Positions 8,782-16,640 of a DNA stretch of 52,796 nucleotides are shown here, piece after piece. The position numbers and the translations under genes are program-made. How positions within the stretch are numbered: position 1 is the stretch's first letter; each line of letters begins with the position of its first letter. The notes under the pieces are model-generated. The model ran no database searches and was not told the DNA's origin. It saw nothing but the letters and a program-made list of their open reading frames with translations. This DNA comes from Arthrobacter sp. Soil762 (GTDB lineage Bacteria; Actinomycetota; Actinomycetes; Actinomycetales; Micrococcaceae), in contig NZ_LMSG01000002.1 in the NCBI RefSeq assembly GCF_001428335.1, forward strand, positions 127,867-180,662, given 5' to 3'.

Positions 8782-9507
8782 CTAAGGGATGATGCCGGAC
8801 GGCGTCTTTCCACCGGGGACAACTGTGCTCAAGGCGCATTCCACGCCATGCAAGTGCTGGGTCATCGCTTCGCGTGCACCTTCTACCGAGCCGCTTTCGA
8901 TGGCTTCGAAGATGCGGGCATGTTCTTCACCGGACTCGGCTCGCCGGTCCGCCACGAGGTTGAGCGTGTTCGACTGGTTCGCCATTGCATCGACAATGTC
9001 GGACAAAAACTGTTCAAAGACGCCGTTTCCGCTGCACCGCGCGATCGTGGCGTGGAACTCGGTGTTCAGGAGCACCCACTGCTGCAGGTCATCCGCGCGG
9101 GACATCTCCTGGAGAATTTCCCGAAGTGCCTCCACATCTTCGTTGCTGCGGCGCTCGGCGGCAAGGCCTGCTGCAGGAACTTCGATGTGCGGCCGCGCCT
9201 CTACCAGGGCGCGGGCGGAATATTTGCCGAGCTTCAGGTCGGGGGCCACCCTGTCCGAGATGACGAACGTGCCCTTGCCGGTGTGCGTGGCGGTGAGCCC
9301 GAGTGCCGTGCATGAACGCAAGGCTTCCCGGACCATGGTGCGGCTCACGCCGTACTGCTTGGCCAGGGACGTCTCCGAGTCAAGACGGGTACCGACGGGA
9401 ATCTTGCCGCCTTCGATGGCGCCCCGCAGGGAGGCAAAGACGGCTTCGGCGGCGCCCACCCGCACTATGCGATCTTGTCTAGCTGTCCAGCTGTCCAACA
9501 GGTCCAT
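8782..9507 (-). CDS. FadR-type GntR regulator of the aspartase operon
   Basis: A GntR winged helix (QYGVSRTMVREALRSC, GKGTFVI) followed by an FCD domain, 241 residues from the chosen start. It is a close paralogue of the regulator at 1499-2233, sharing ARPHIEVPAAGLAAERRSNE-type sequence in the linker. It stands upstream of aspartase in the same direction. The ATG at 9507 (MDLLDSW) is preferred over the one at 9543, because the -35 TTGACA overlaps the upstream ATG and the -10 ends six bases before 9507. That predicts a leaderless message, as for the paralogue. Aspartate-type ligands are inferred. Confidence 0.88.
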   Translation of the reverse strand: MDLLDSWTARQDRIVRVGAAEAVFASLRGAIEGGKIPVGTRLDSETSLAKQYGVSRTMVREALRSCTALGLTATHTGKGTFVISDRVAPDLKLGKYSARALVEARPHIEVPAAGLAAERRSNEDVEALREILQEMSRADDLQQWVLLNTEFHATIARCSGNGVFEQFLSDIVDAMANQSNTLNLVADRRAESGEEHARIFEAIESGSVEGAREAMTQHLHGVECALSTVVPGGKTPSGIIP

Positions 9508-9513
9508 ATTACG

Positions 9514-9543
9514 ACTATGGCACTTGTCACTGAGTGGTGTCAA
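9514..9543 (-). promoter_or_regulatory. promoter of the aspartase operon, apparently leaderless
   Basis: On the minus strand, TTGACA (9538-9543), an 18-base spacer and CATAGT (9514-9519) end six bases before the ATG at 9507. The geometry equals that of the paralogous regulator's promoter. Both share TGAC-N2-GTGCCATA across the spacer and -10, a likely binding site for one or both regulators. Confidence 0.6.
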
Positions 9544-9752
9544 GAACGCGGATCATGTGGCAACTGGTTCGAGCCCGTGCCGCTCGAACCTGACGCTTAA
9601 CGCGGGGCGTCAATTGGGTGCGTGCTTTTAATTGTTATCGATGCCCCGATGAAAGTCTGAAGCGTTGAAGCCGACGAATAATCCGGGCCCGCATCGGGTC
9701 TAATACGCGGCGTGTCCCAAGAGCGCCTGGGACCCGCTGCCTTCCGCCTATC

Positions 9753-10829
9753 TCAGCAGGGGCTCCAGGCCCCCCGCCCGGTGCATAGCAGCGTGGACCC
9801 GTGTACTTGGTAGCCGGTGGTACATAAGGGGCGGGAGCAGGCGGAATGTACGGTTGGGTGCCGGCGGTATGTAGGGTGCGGGTGAAGGCAACCTTCGTAG
9901 GCGCTCGACCTCGGCCTGACGGGCCGCTTCTGCTACGGCTGCCTCGTCGGCCGCCTGCCGCCGCGCGCTCCTCTGCGGCCTTCTTTTCTGCTGCAGCCTG
10001 CGCTTCGGCGGCCAGGCGGCCCTCGTGTGCCTTCTTCTCTGCCGCGGCGAGTGTGTCCTGCAAGGCCTTCGTTTCGTCCCGCTTCTTCGCTGCCGCGGCG
10101 ACCTTGTTGTCCAGTGTCGAAAGGTATGCCGCCGCGACGGTGGCCGTCAGGCCGGCCCAGTAGATTGCCCTCTGTGTATCCTTGCTGGCAGCAAGAACAG
10201 TTCTGAGGGCCTTTGCGCCAGTTGGGTGACAAGTACTGCCGCCGCTACGCCTGCAGCAGCTGAGGTGGTTGCGGGCTCAGCTGCTGTTGCGGTTTCAAGC
10301 GCCTTGGTCGTTTTCGCAACTTAGGCAGGTACAGTGCAGTCGACCTGATCGGAAAACAGGCCACTCTTGGCCGACATGGCTTCCGCGTAGGCTGCTTCGA
10401 CCGGCGGCAGGAACTTACGGTTTTCGCCGTACTGTACGGGGATCCCCAGCCCTTCCCGCGCGATCTCGGCATTCACCAGGGAGCCGTCCGGAGCGAAGAC
10501 TCCGGCGAGGGTCCGGCCGTATTGGTCGTGCCGTTCCTTATCGGATTCAAGCTTGACCCGGGTGCCTTTCGGCAGCAGCCCCTCGAGGTATTCCGTGGCC
10601 CTGAGGCCAAGGCATTCAACCGGCAGGTTGGGGTCCTTCGTTTCAGGCGTGTCGATGTTGAGCAGCCGGATGGTGTGGTCGCCGTTGTTGATTGAGACCA
10701 CCAACGTGTCGCCATCGACGATACGGACTACCGTTCCGGCATCGGAATTGGCTGCTGCGGCCACAACTAACGAGCCTGCCACCAGGGCGGCCGCGGCGAC
10801 TAAGGCAATGATTAGTTTGTCGCAGTTAT
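9753..10829 (-). pseudogene. broken secreted thermonuclease-like protein
   Basis: An intact-looking nuclease core (SNase/TNase fold) runs from 10782 to 10321: VVRIVDGDTLVV, IRLLNIDTPET, and HDQYGRTLAGVF carry the expected Asp/Arg positions. The gene is otherwise damaged. Upstream, a signal-peptide-like KLIIALVAAAALVAGSLVV is in frame but its start appears as ATA plus a base loss near 10829. After VDCTVPA there is a TAA (10321-10323), yet the frame goes on as VAKTTKALETATAAEP. The reading then shifts frame near 10220 (AKALRTVLAASKDTQRAIYW, then a long Ala/Lys/Glu coiled segment) and again near 9970. Near 9770 a tail PRCYAPGG breaks in a G-run just before WSPC and a stop. Together these indicate a decayed gene. 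Confidence 0.75.
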
Positions 10830-10885
10830 GGTTTTACGCCCCTGCTCACCTAATAACTCTCCGGTACGAACGTGCCGGTATGCCC

Positions 10886-10928
10886 TTTACATGGGCAACC
10901 ACGAAGTCTTAAGCTGGCTAGGAGCCAG
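10886..10928 (+). promoter_or_regulatory. possible hipBA promoter and operator
   Basis: CTGGCT (10914-10919) and AGCCAG (10923-10928) form a perfect inverted repeat with a 3-base centre, 31 bases before hipB. TTTACA at 10886-10891 could act as a -35 element; a good -10 is not visible. HipB proteins usually repress their own operon through such dyads, so this is the best operator candidate in the spacer. Confidence 0.4.
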
Positions 10929-10959
10929 TTTCGGAACGATCGTACCTATTGGAGTGCCC

Positions 10960-11226
10960 ATGGCCGACGCATTTGGGGATCAGTTGCTTTCAGAGGTCCG
11001 CTCGCGCCGCATATCGCTGGGCCTGACCCAACAGGACCTCGCCGACCTGGCCGGGGTCTCCGAACGTTTCGTCAGGTTCGTAGAGCAGGGCAAGCCAAGT
11101 GTCCAGCTGGATTCCCTGCTGGCCGTCCTGGACGCGGTGGGCCTGGAGCTCCGGCTCGCCACAAGAACGAGCAAAAATGCACGTGCGCTCGAAGGCCACG
11201 TCAGCGGTCACGAAACACAGCCATGA
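10960..11226 (+). CDS. hipB: HipB-like XRE-family regulator (antitoxin)
   Basis: An 88-residue protein that is one helix-turn-helix of the Cro/CI type: SRRISLGLTQQDLADLAGVSERFVRFVEQGKPSVQLDSLLAVLDAVGLEL. This is the HipB layout. It should bind DNA upstream of the operon and bind HipA. The ATG at 10960 follows GGAG at good spacing; a longer start at 10828 would add unrelated sequence. Its stop overlaps the hipA start by four bases (ATGA), as expected for a translationally coupled toxin-antitoxin pair. Confidence 0.88.
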   Translation: MADAFGDQLLSEVRSRRISLGLTQQDLADLAGVSERFVRFVEQGKPSVQLDSLLAVLDAVGLELRLATRTSKNARALEGHVSGHETQP

Positions 11227-12467
11227 AGCACCGCATCGCAGACATCTACAAGGCCGGAGTGCTCGCCGCGCGGCTTGAACGGCACGACGGCGGCACCCGG
11301 TTCAGCTACGTGCCGGCGTACCTCGCGTCCGGGGGACCCGCCGTCGCCAGTTCCCTGCCGCTCACCGGCGCACCCGTCGATTCCGCGGCGGGGGCGGCGC
11401 CGCCCTACTTCACCGGCCTCCTGCCCGAGGGCCGTCGGCTCAACGCGCTGCGGCGCTCCATCAAGACCAGCGCCGACGACGACCTGTCCCTGCTGATCGC
11501 CGCCGGCGGGAATCCGGTGGGCGACGTCCAGATCGTAGGCCACGGCGAGGCGCTGGATCCGGACGAGCACGCTGTCCAGCTGGATCCCAAGCTGCCGGTT
11601 GATTTCGACAAGTTGCTCGGCGATCCGGACCTTATTGACCCCGTGGCGCTCGCCGGTGTGCAGGACAAGCTGTCTGCCGGCATGATCTCGCTCCCTGTGG
11701 CCAGCGCCGGCAAGCGGTTCATCCTTAAGCTCAACGCCCCCGAATTCCCGCATGTGGTGGAGAACGAGCTGGTGATGTTTCGGTACGCCGCCAAGCTCCG
11801 GATCCCGGTCAGCAACGTAAGGCTGATCCGCGACGTCGCGGGCCGGCCGGGTCTGCTGGTGGAGCGTTTCGACCGGATCCCGCTTCCCGGAGACGGGCCC
11901 GATGACGTCCGGCGGCTGGCGGTGGAGGACGGGGCCCAGGTCCTGAAGCTCTACCCTGCGGACAAATACAACGTGGCTTATGGGCAGGTCTGCCATGCGC
12001 TGGCCGACTACTGCTCGGCGCCGCTCCCGGCACTCCGAAACCTGGCCATTCAGGGGGCGTTTGCGTGGCTGAGCGGCAACGGGGACCTGCACGCCAAGAA
12101 CGTTTCCATGGTCCAGCAGCCGCATGGCGAGTGGACCATCGCCCCGGTCTACGACATCCCCTCCACAGTGGTCTACGGGGACAAGACCCTGGCATTGACC
12201 CTGAACGGAAAGCGCAGCGGAATCTCGCGCCGCCACTTTCTGGGCTGGGCCGCGGGCTTGGGGCTGAGTGACCGGACGGCCGCCCAGGTGCTGGAGCTTG
12301 CCCTTAAAGCGTCAGGTCCGCTGATCCCCGACCTGGAGGCAGGAACCGCGTTCGCAGGGCTCGGAGGTCCGGAGAAGCACGACGACGGCCGCTCGCCGTT
12401 CCCTGACATGGTCACCAGGGCGTGGGTGAAGGAGCTCAAGCACCGCAGGCGCCTGCTGGAAGCCTGA
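11223..12467 (+). CDS. hipA: HipA-like serine/threonine kinase (toxin)
   Basis: A 414-residue HipA-family kinase. The N-terminal subdomain holds YFTGLLPEGRRLNALR. AGVQDKLSAGM and FILKLN belong to the ATP-binding part. GNGDLHAKN near residues 284-292 is the catalytic loop (D-x-H-x-K-N), and APVYDIPSTVVYG is the metal-binding segment. E. coli HipA phosphorylates glutamyl-tRNA synthetase and causes dormancy; the target here is unknown. Paired with hipB by a four-base overlap. All kinase motifs look intact, so it is probably active. The protein ends in a basic KELKHRRRLLEA tail. Confidence 0.92.
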   Translation: MKHRIADIYKAGVLAARLERHDGGTRFSYVPAYLASGGPAVASSLPLTGAPVDSAAGAAPPYFTGLLPEGRRLNALRRSIKTSADDDLSLLIAAGGNPVGDVQIVGHGEALDPDEHAVQLDPKLPVDFDKLLGDPDLIDPVALAGVQDKLSAGMISLPVASAGKRFILKLNAPEFPHVVENELVMFRYAAKLRIPVSNVRLIRDVAGRPGLLVERFDRIPLPGDGPDDVRRLAVEDGAQVLKLYPADKYNVAYGQVCHALADYCSAPLPALRNLAIQGAFAWLSGNGDLHAKNVSMVQQPHGEWTIAPVYDIPSTVVYGDKTLALTLNGKRSGISRRHFLGWAAGLGLSDRTAAQVLELALKASGPLIPDLEAGTAFAGLGGPEKHDDGRSPFPDMVTRAWVKELKHRRRLLEA

Positions 12468-12499
12468 GGCACCCGCGGTGACTTCCGCCGTCGTACGTC

Positions 12500-12560
12500 C
12501 GCGACATGGCACTTGGCGGCAGTGTCCGGCTCCTGAACTGCCGCGAACTGCCATCTCGCG
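12500..12560. repeat. palindromic element, family A, copy 1
   Basis: Two 25-base arms, 12500-12524 and 12536-12560, are reverse complements except at four positions, with an 11-base loop. Three of the mismatches are C opposite C or G opposite G, around a CA-S-TT-S core. The outer part (CGAGATGGCA and its complement) also occurs at 40228-40284 inside a permease gene. It lies between the convergent 3' ends of hipA and the gene ending at 12566. Confidence 0.7.
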
Positions 12561-12565
12561 AGTGG

Positions 12566-13183
12566 CTAGAGGTGCTGGATGCCTGCCCGCTGCATGGCGT
12601 CCTTGTAGACGTCCACGCTTTTGGCGAGGAGATCCTCCTGTTTTGCTTCAGAAACAGCAAAGGCCCGCCCGCCGAGCGCGCTGGCCTTGTAGATCTTGAT
12701 GCCGCTGTTCTTCAGGGAAGAATGGTAGGTCTTCTCGAAAAGGGTGAGGAACGTGGAAGCGTCCGTGCCGTGTGCGATGACTGCGGAGACACGGCGGTTG
12801 ATCTTGAGGAACTGCCGGAAGGGCCGCAGACCGTCAGTCTTCTCCTGGACGTTCAGCGCCGACGGAAGCTCCGGATCCCGCACCCACGGGTACGCATTCC
12901 ACGGCATCACATAGCGCGGATCAAGCTCGGCAAGTTCGTAAATCTGGGTGGCACGGCGGGCGGCTTCGTCGTCGTTGAAATGGGAGACGAAGCCCGATTC
13001 GGTGCCCTTGCCGGGACTGACGTGGAGGCTGACGATCCGGCATTCGTCCTCGTCGTGCACGGGGTCGATGTAGGGGACGACGGACCCTGGCTTCTTTTCC
13101 ATCAGTTCATCGCAGAGCTGCGTTACCGCCGCGATGTTTGGTTCCTGTAGCAGGGCCTTTTTTTCGTCCCAGTCAATCGTCAC
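12566..13183 (-). CDS. uracil-DNA-glycosylase-superfamily-like protein
   Basis: A 205-residue protein of a family found in actinobacteria. The stretch YVMPWNAYPWVRDPELPSAL, followed by GLRPFRQFLK and later VSAVIAHGTDA, resembles UDG-fold proteins in which a WNAYPW loop takes the place of the usual water-activating motif and a histidine-containing loop comes near the C-terminus. Catalytic activity cannot be assumed. The GTG start has GGAGA in front. The 3' end faces hipA across a palindromic element. The assignment rests on motif resemblance only; a structural match would test it. Confidence 0.5.
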   Translation of the reverse strand: MTIDWDEKKALLQEPNIAAVTQLCDELMEKKPGSVVPYIDPVHDEDECRIVSLHVSPGKGTESGFVSHFNDDEAARRATQIYELAELDPRYVMPWNAYPWVRDPELPSALNVQEKTDGLRPFRQFLKINRRVSAVIAHGTDASTFLTLFEKTYHSSLKNSGIKIYKASALGGRAFAVSEAKQEDLLAKSVDVYKDAMQRAGIQHL

Positions 13184-13305
13184 GATCTCTCCCTCAGCAG
13201 CACGGCGTCCAGAAACAGGCGTCTAAGCCCACTCTACGCTTTTGGACCTATAGGTGCGCAGTGCAAAGTTAGCTCCGGACCGGTGCCGGGCCGGGTAACG
13301 TCGTC

Positions 13306-13809
13306 ATGATGAACAGGAAAACGCTCAAGTCCGACGGCTTTGCCGGCTTCCGGAGCTTCGACAGCCTTGAGATCATCAGGGTTCCGCAGGGCACCGGGGT
13401 GTTCGCCGTCCTCCGGCCGAATGAGTTCGAGCCGCATTTCCTGAAGATCAGCACCGCCGGGACCTTTAAGAAAAAGAATCCCACCCTGCCGGCGGACGCC
13501 ATATGGGCTGAATGGGTGGACGGCGCGGACATTCTCTATATTGGCAAAGCCGGGCCGGGGAGCAAGGGCAACCGGGGTCTCCGGAATCAGATCAAGGAGT
13601 TCCTGGATTTTGGGCGGGGCAGGCCGCCGGGCCATTGGGACGGCCGCCTCATCTGGCAGCTGACCCACACCGATGAACTCATCATGGCGTGGAAAGAGCT
13701 CCCTGCCGAGGAAGTGAGCCAGGCTGAGGCCGCGTACCACGCTGCCTTCCTCGCGGACCACGGCAAGCTGCCGTTCGCGAATCTCGTGCAGGCCAAAGTG
13801 CGGAACTAA
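13306..13809 (+). CDS. GIY-YIG-like endonuclease-fold protein
   Basis: A 167-residue protein. GVFAVLRPNEF then, about 45 residues later, ADILYIGKAGPGSKGNRGLRNQIKEF, followed by a downstream acidic helix (EEVSQAEAAYHAAFLADHG), fits the GIY-YIG nuclease layout with spaced GVF/YIG strands, an arginine helix and a glutamate. The YIGKA half is clear; the GIY half is degenerate. Its stop overlaps the convergent amidohydrolase stop by four bases. No partner methylase or transposase is adjacent, so its role is unknown. Confidence 0.55.
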   Translation: MMNRKTLKSDGFAGFRSFDSLEIIRVPQGTGVFAVLRPNEFEPHFLKISTAGTFKKKNPTLPADAIWAEWVDGADILYIGKAGPGSKGNRGLRNQIKEFLDFGRGRPPGHWDGRLIWQLTHTDELIMAWKELPAEEVSQAEAAYHAAFLADHGKLPFANLVQAKVRN

Positions 13810-15269
13810 GCCAGGCCGCCGTCGTACGTGAAGCGGCCGGCCACCAGCGTTGCCGCAACCGGCATGGCGGCGAATTTCGGGTCCGGCGAGGTCAGCGGAT
13901 CGGCGTCGAGCACCACCAGGTCCGCCGGGTCCCCGACCCGAATCCGGCTGCGGCCCCTGGCTGAAGCGGTAAGTGCCTGCCCCCGGCTGATGCATTCCTG
14001 GGGATGCCATGGCCCGCGGGCATCCTGCCGGGACCTGGTGGTGGCCGCCGACATCGCGGCCCACGGATCCAGCGGCGCAACCGGTGCGTCAGAACCCAGC
14101 GCCAACGTGGCTCCGGCGTCGAGGAGGGATCTCAGCGGAAACGCCCGCTGCGTGCGGCCGCCCCAGTTGGACTCCGCGGCGTCCCGGTCATCCAGTGCAT
14201 GCACCGGCTGCACGCTGGCCGTAACTCCCAAAGGTCCAAAGCGGGCCAGATCCTCCGTCCGGACAAACTGCGCGTGCTCAATCCGGCCGCCGATCCCGGC
14301 GCGCTCGAAGGCATCCAGTGCCGCCTGGTTGGCGCCATCCCCGATGGCATGGACCGCCGGGACAAAGCCGTATTCCCGCGCCTGCCGAAGCAGCGACACC
14401 AAGTCGTCAAAGCTGACAGTCAGCAGCCCGTAGCCGCCGTCGGGGTACGGGTCCACACAAAACGCCGTCCGTGTATTCAGCGAACCGTCGATGAGCACCT
14501 TCAGCGGACCGGCCCGCAGGAGCCCCTTGCCGCCGTCGAGCTCCATGCCTGTGCGCATGCCGTCGTTGTGGGCCCGCTCCAGGTCCTCGGGGTAGACGCC
14601 GGCCTCCACCCTCAGGCTGTTGAATCCACCGGCGATGCGGCGCAGCCAGGCGTCGCGGTTCCAGGTCATCTCGAAATCGACTATGCCCACGATGCCACGG
14701 GCGGATGCCGCCCGGGCCGCATCGCGGACCCAGCCGTCAACCACCAAATCCGGAAGTTTGCCCAGCTCACGGGTCAGCGCAAAGGCAGGTTCCTCCCGGA
14801 GCAGGCCGCCGGCATCAACCTTCACCCCGTAGCGCCGGGCGGCAGCGCTGTTCAGCCAGACACAATGCAGGTCGTGGCTGATCAGGGCGGTGGCCTGGCT
14901 GCCGGTGGCGGCGTCGAGCATTTCCAGAGTGGGGACGTCCGCCCACAGGGCGTCGCGGAAGCCCACCCCCACCGTGGTGACCGAAGGATCGGCGTCGCGA
15001 ACAGAAAGTCCGACGTCGGCGGCAGCGTCGTGCGCGGATGCGGCGGCGGACAGGTCCGGCCTGTTTGAGTGCAGTGCCCACTGGGTCATGTGGACGTGCT
15101 CGTCCCAGAGCCCTGGAATAACGTAGCGCCCATCCAGGCTGAGCACGCGGGCGCCGCCAGGGATTCCCTCGCCGGCGCTGATCCGCGTCACCACGCCATC
15201 AACGATGTAAAGGTCCGAGACGGTGTCCTCGCCGGGCTGTCGGACGGAGGTCAGGACGATGTTGTTCAC
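13806..15269 (-). CDS. metal-dependent amidohydrolase (family 3, YtcJ-like)
   Basis: A 487-residue protein with the composite beta-sandwich and TIM-barrel layout. The N-terminus runs into VLSLDGRYVIPGLWDEHVHM, the first metal motif (H-x-H). FNSLRVEAGVY and LKVLIDGSLNTRTA are typical of the family, followed by VPAVHAIGDGANQAALDAFE, RIEHAQFV and LGSDAPVAPLDPW with metal-ligand H and D residues. The C-terminus returns to the sandwich (VGDPADLVVLDADPL). The GTG at 15269 is the best start; the upstream extension is low-complexity arginine-rich sequence. Substrates in this family vary (N-substituted formamides, hydantoins), so no specific reaction is claimed. Confidence 0.85.
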   Translation of the reverse strand: MNNIVLTSVRQPGEDTVSDLYIVDGVVTRISAGEGIPGGARVLSLDGRYVIPGLWDEHVHMTQWALHSNRPDLSAAASAHDAAADVGLSVRDADPSVTTVGVGFRDALWADVPTLEMLDAATGSQATALISHDLHCVWLNSAAARRYGVKVDAGGLLREEPAFALTRELGKLPDLVVDGWVRDAARAASARGIVGIVDFEMTWNRDAWLRRIAGGFNSLRVEAGVYPEDLERAHNDGMRTGMELDGGKGLLRAGPLKVLIDGSLNTRTAFCVDPYPDGGYGLLTVSFDDLVSLLRQAREYGFVPAVHAIGDGANQAALDAFERAGIGGRIEHAQFVRTEDLARFGPLGVTASVQPVHALDDRDAAESNWGGRTQRAFPLRSLLDAGATLALGSDAPVAPLDPWAAMSAATTRSRQDARGPWHPQECISRGQALTASARGRSRIRVGDPADLVVLDADPLTSPDPKFAAMPVAATLVAGRFTYDGGLA

Positions 15270-15378
15270 AGTTCCAATTCTGCTAGCTCGGTCGCGGAGC
15301 AGGACTCTGACCCGACGGGAACATTGATGAAGGGTTTCGCAGCAGTTCCCACGTACCGAGGCTGCCGGCCTCGAGGGC

Positions 15379-15765
15379 CTAGGTTGCGGGGCCCTTGAGC
15401 CGTTCCATCTCGCGGCGGTCCTTCTTGGTGGGACGTCCCGCGCCACGGTCGCGCTGCGGGAGGCCCAGTGCCGGCGCCACCGGCCTTGGCGGCGTGTGGT
15501 CGGTGAAGCAGTGCGAAGCCACCTCTGCGCCGACGCGTTTGGCGATCAGGCGGCGGACTTCGAGGGTGCGTTCGAAGCCGGACATCCGCACGGTGACGGT
15601 GTCGCCCGTGACCAGAGTAGCCGAGGCTTTGGCCGGGCTTCCGTTCAGCCGCACGTGCCCGGCCCGGCACGACGCGGTGGCGGCAGAGCGTGTCTTGTAG
15701 GCGCGGATCGCCCACAGCCACGCATCAATGCGGACGCTGGCGGGGGAGGACGGAAGGATGGTCAT
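15379..15765 (-). CDS. S4-domain RNA-binding protein (Hsp15/YrfH-like)
   Basis: A 128-residue basic protein. The S4 RNA-binding fold is clear at the start: VRIDAWLWAIRAYKTRSAATASCRAGHVRLNGSPAKAS, followed by GDTVTVRM. The C-terminal tail is rich in K/R (GRPTKKDRREMERL). E. coli Hsp15 binds stalled 50S subunits carrying nascent chains; a similar ribosome-rescue role is plausible. The ATG at 15765 follows a TATACT box (15777-15782) by only 11 bases, so the mRNA leader may be very short. A GTG at 15774 is less likely. Confidence 0.85.
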   Translation of the reverse strand: MTILPSSPASVRIDAWLWAIRAYKTRSAATASCRAGHVRLNGSPAKASATLVTGDTVTVRMSGFERTLEVRRLIAKRVGAEVASHCFTDHTPPRPVAPALGLPQRDRGAGRPTKKDRREMERLKGPAT

Positions 15766-15864
15766 GGCTGGCACCGAGTATACGGCGTCGGTCTCCTACG
15801 GTCCCTCCCGGAAAATACACAGCCGCGAGCGGCAGGCTGCCCGGGCTGTTCTAAGTCCGCTGCC

Positions 15865-16524
15865 CTACGCCACAAGGTTCGCAGCAGCGGTGTCCATGTG
15901 TTCGCGGATTGTGTTCCGGGCCAGCGAGGCGTCTCCGGTCTCGATGGCGGTGACGATGTCGTAATGACGGTCCACGCTCATGTTCTTCACACCTTTGTCC
16001 CTGCCCGCGAACATGATGGACATCCGGATGGACCCTTCCAGCGACTCCCAGGAATGCAGCAGGGTTTCGTTGCCGGTCAGGCGGCACAGGGTCCGATGGA
16101 ATTCCAGATCCGATTCGATGCGTTCCTGCAGGCTGGCCTTCTCTGCGGCGGCCATGGCTTCAATGGCGGCCCGCAGCGAGGTGATGACGTGCTCCCGGTC
16201 CGGGAGTTCGCACAGGGTGCGGGCCGCAAGGGATTCAAGTGCTGCCCGGACGGAGTAGATGTCGCGGATTTCCTTCTCATCCAGGTGCCGGACGGAAAGC
16301 CGGCCCCGGGGCCCGGGGGAGAGGAGGCCTTCCTGTTCGAGTTGGCGCAGCGCTTCCCGCAACGTGCCGCGGCTGATCTGGAGCATTTCCGACAGCTCGG
16401 TTTCCACCAGGTGCCGCCCCGGCTCCAGCTCGCCGCTGGTGATGGCGGCGCGCAGTGCCGAGAGGGCCTGCTCGCGAAGGCTCTTCTTTTGCAGTCCCAG
16501 CAGCGATGCTGTTGCTCCGGCCAT
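15865..16524 (-). CDS. FadR-type GntR regulator of the transketolase/kinase sugar regulon
   Basis: A 219-residue protein with a GntR winged helix (VETELSEMLQISRGTLREALRQLEQEGLLSPGPRGRLSV) and an FCD domain (DLEFHRTLCRLTGNETLLHSWESL, HYDIVTAI, REHMDTAA) carrying the family's histidines. Two copies of TYGACWGTWRACA lie 31-58 bases upstream, so it probably represses itself. Three more copies lie in the divergent MHS/isomerase spacer, linking it to the whole 16.6-24.1 kb sugar cluster. It is transcribed away from the S4 gene and stands just beyond the 3' end of the transketolase operon. Confidence 0.88.
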   Translation of the reverse strand: MAGATASLLGLQKKSLREQALSALRAAITSGELEPGRHLVETELSEMLQISRGTLREALRQLEQEGLLSPGPRGRLSVRHLDEKEIRDIYSVRAALESLAARTLCELPDREHVITSLRAAIEAMAAAEKASLQERIESDLEFHRTLCRLTGNETLLHSWESLEGSIRMSIMFAGRDKGVKNMSVDRHYDIVTAIETGDASLARNTIREHMDTAAANLVA

Positions 16525-16554
16525 CGTGATACTTCCTCAATGTCAGGGGTCAAC

Positions 16555-16582
16555 TGTTTACAGTCGATGTGTTAACTGTCGA
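16555..16582. promoter_or_regulatory. two GntR operators upstream of the regulator gene
   Basis: TCGACTGTAAACA (16555-16567, minus strand) and TCGACAGTTAACA (16570-16582, minus strand) both fit TYGACWGTWRACA. The first is embedded in a near-perfect palindrome with the 12-base core ACTGTTTACAGT (16553-16564). The same 13-mer occurs three times at 19947-20029. Confidence 0.72.
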
Positions 16583-16640
16583 TGGTACGCCAGAAGCGCG
16601 GCCCCGGCCGGGACGGCTCCGCGCTTCCGGCGAAACGCTT

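Noticed and set aside
13306..15269. Mobile element boundaries around the UDG-like and GIY-YIG-like genes
   Set aside because: No transposase, integrase, tRNA gene or flanking direct repeats were found.
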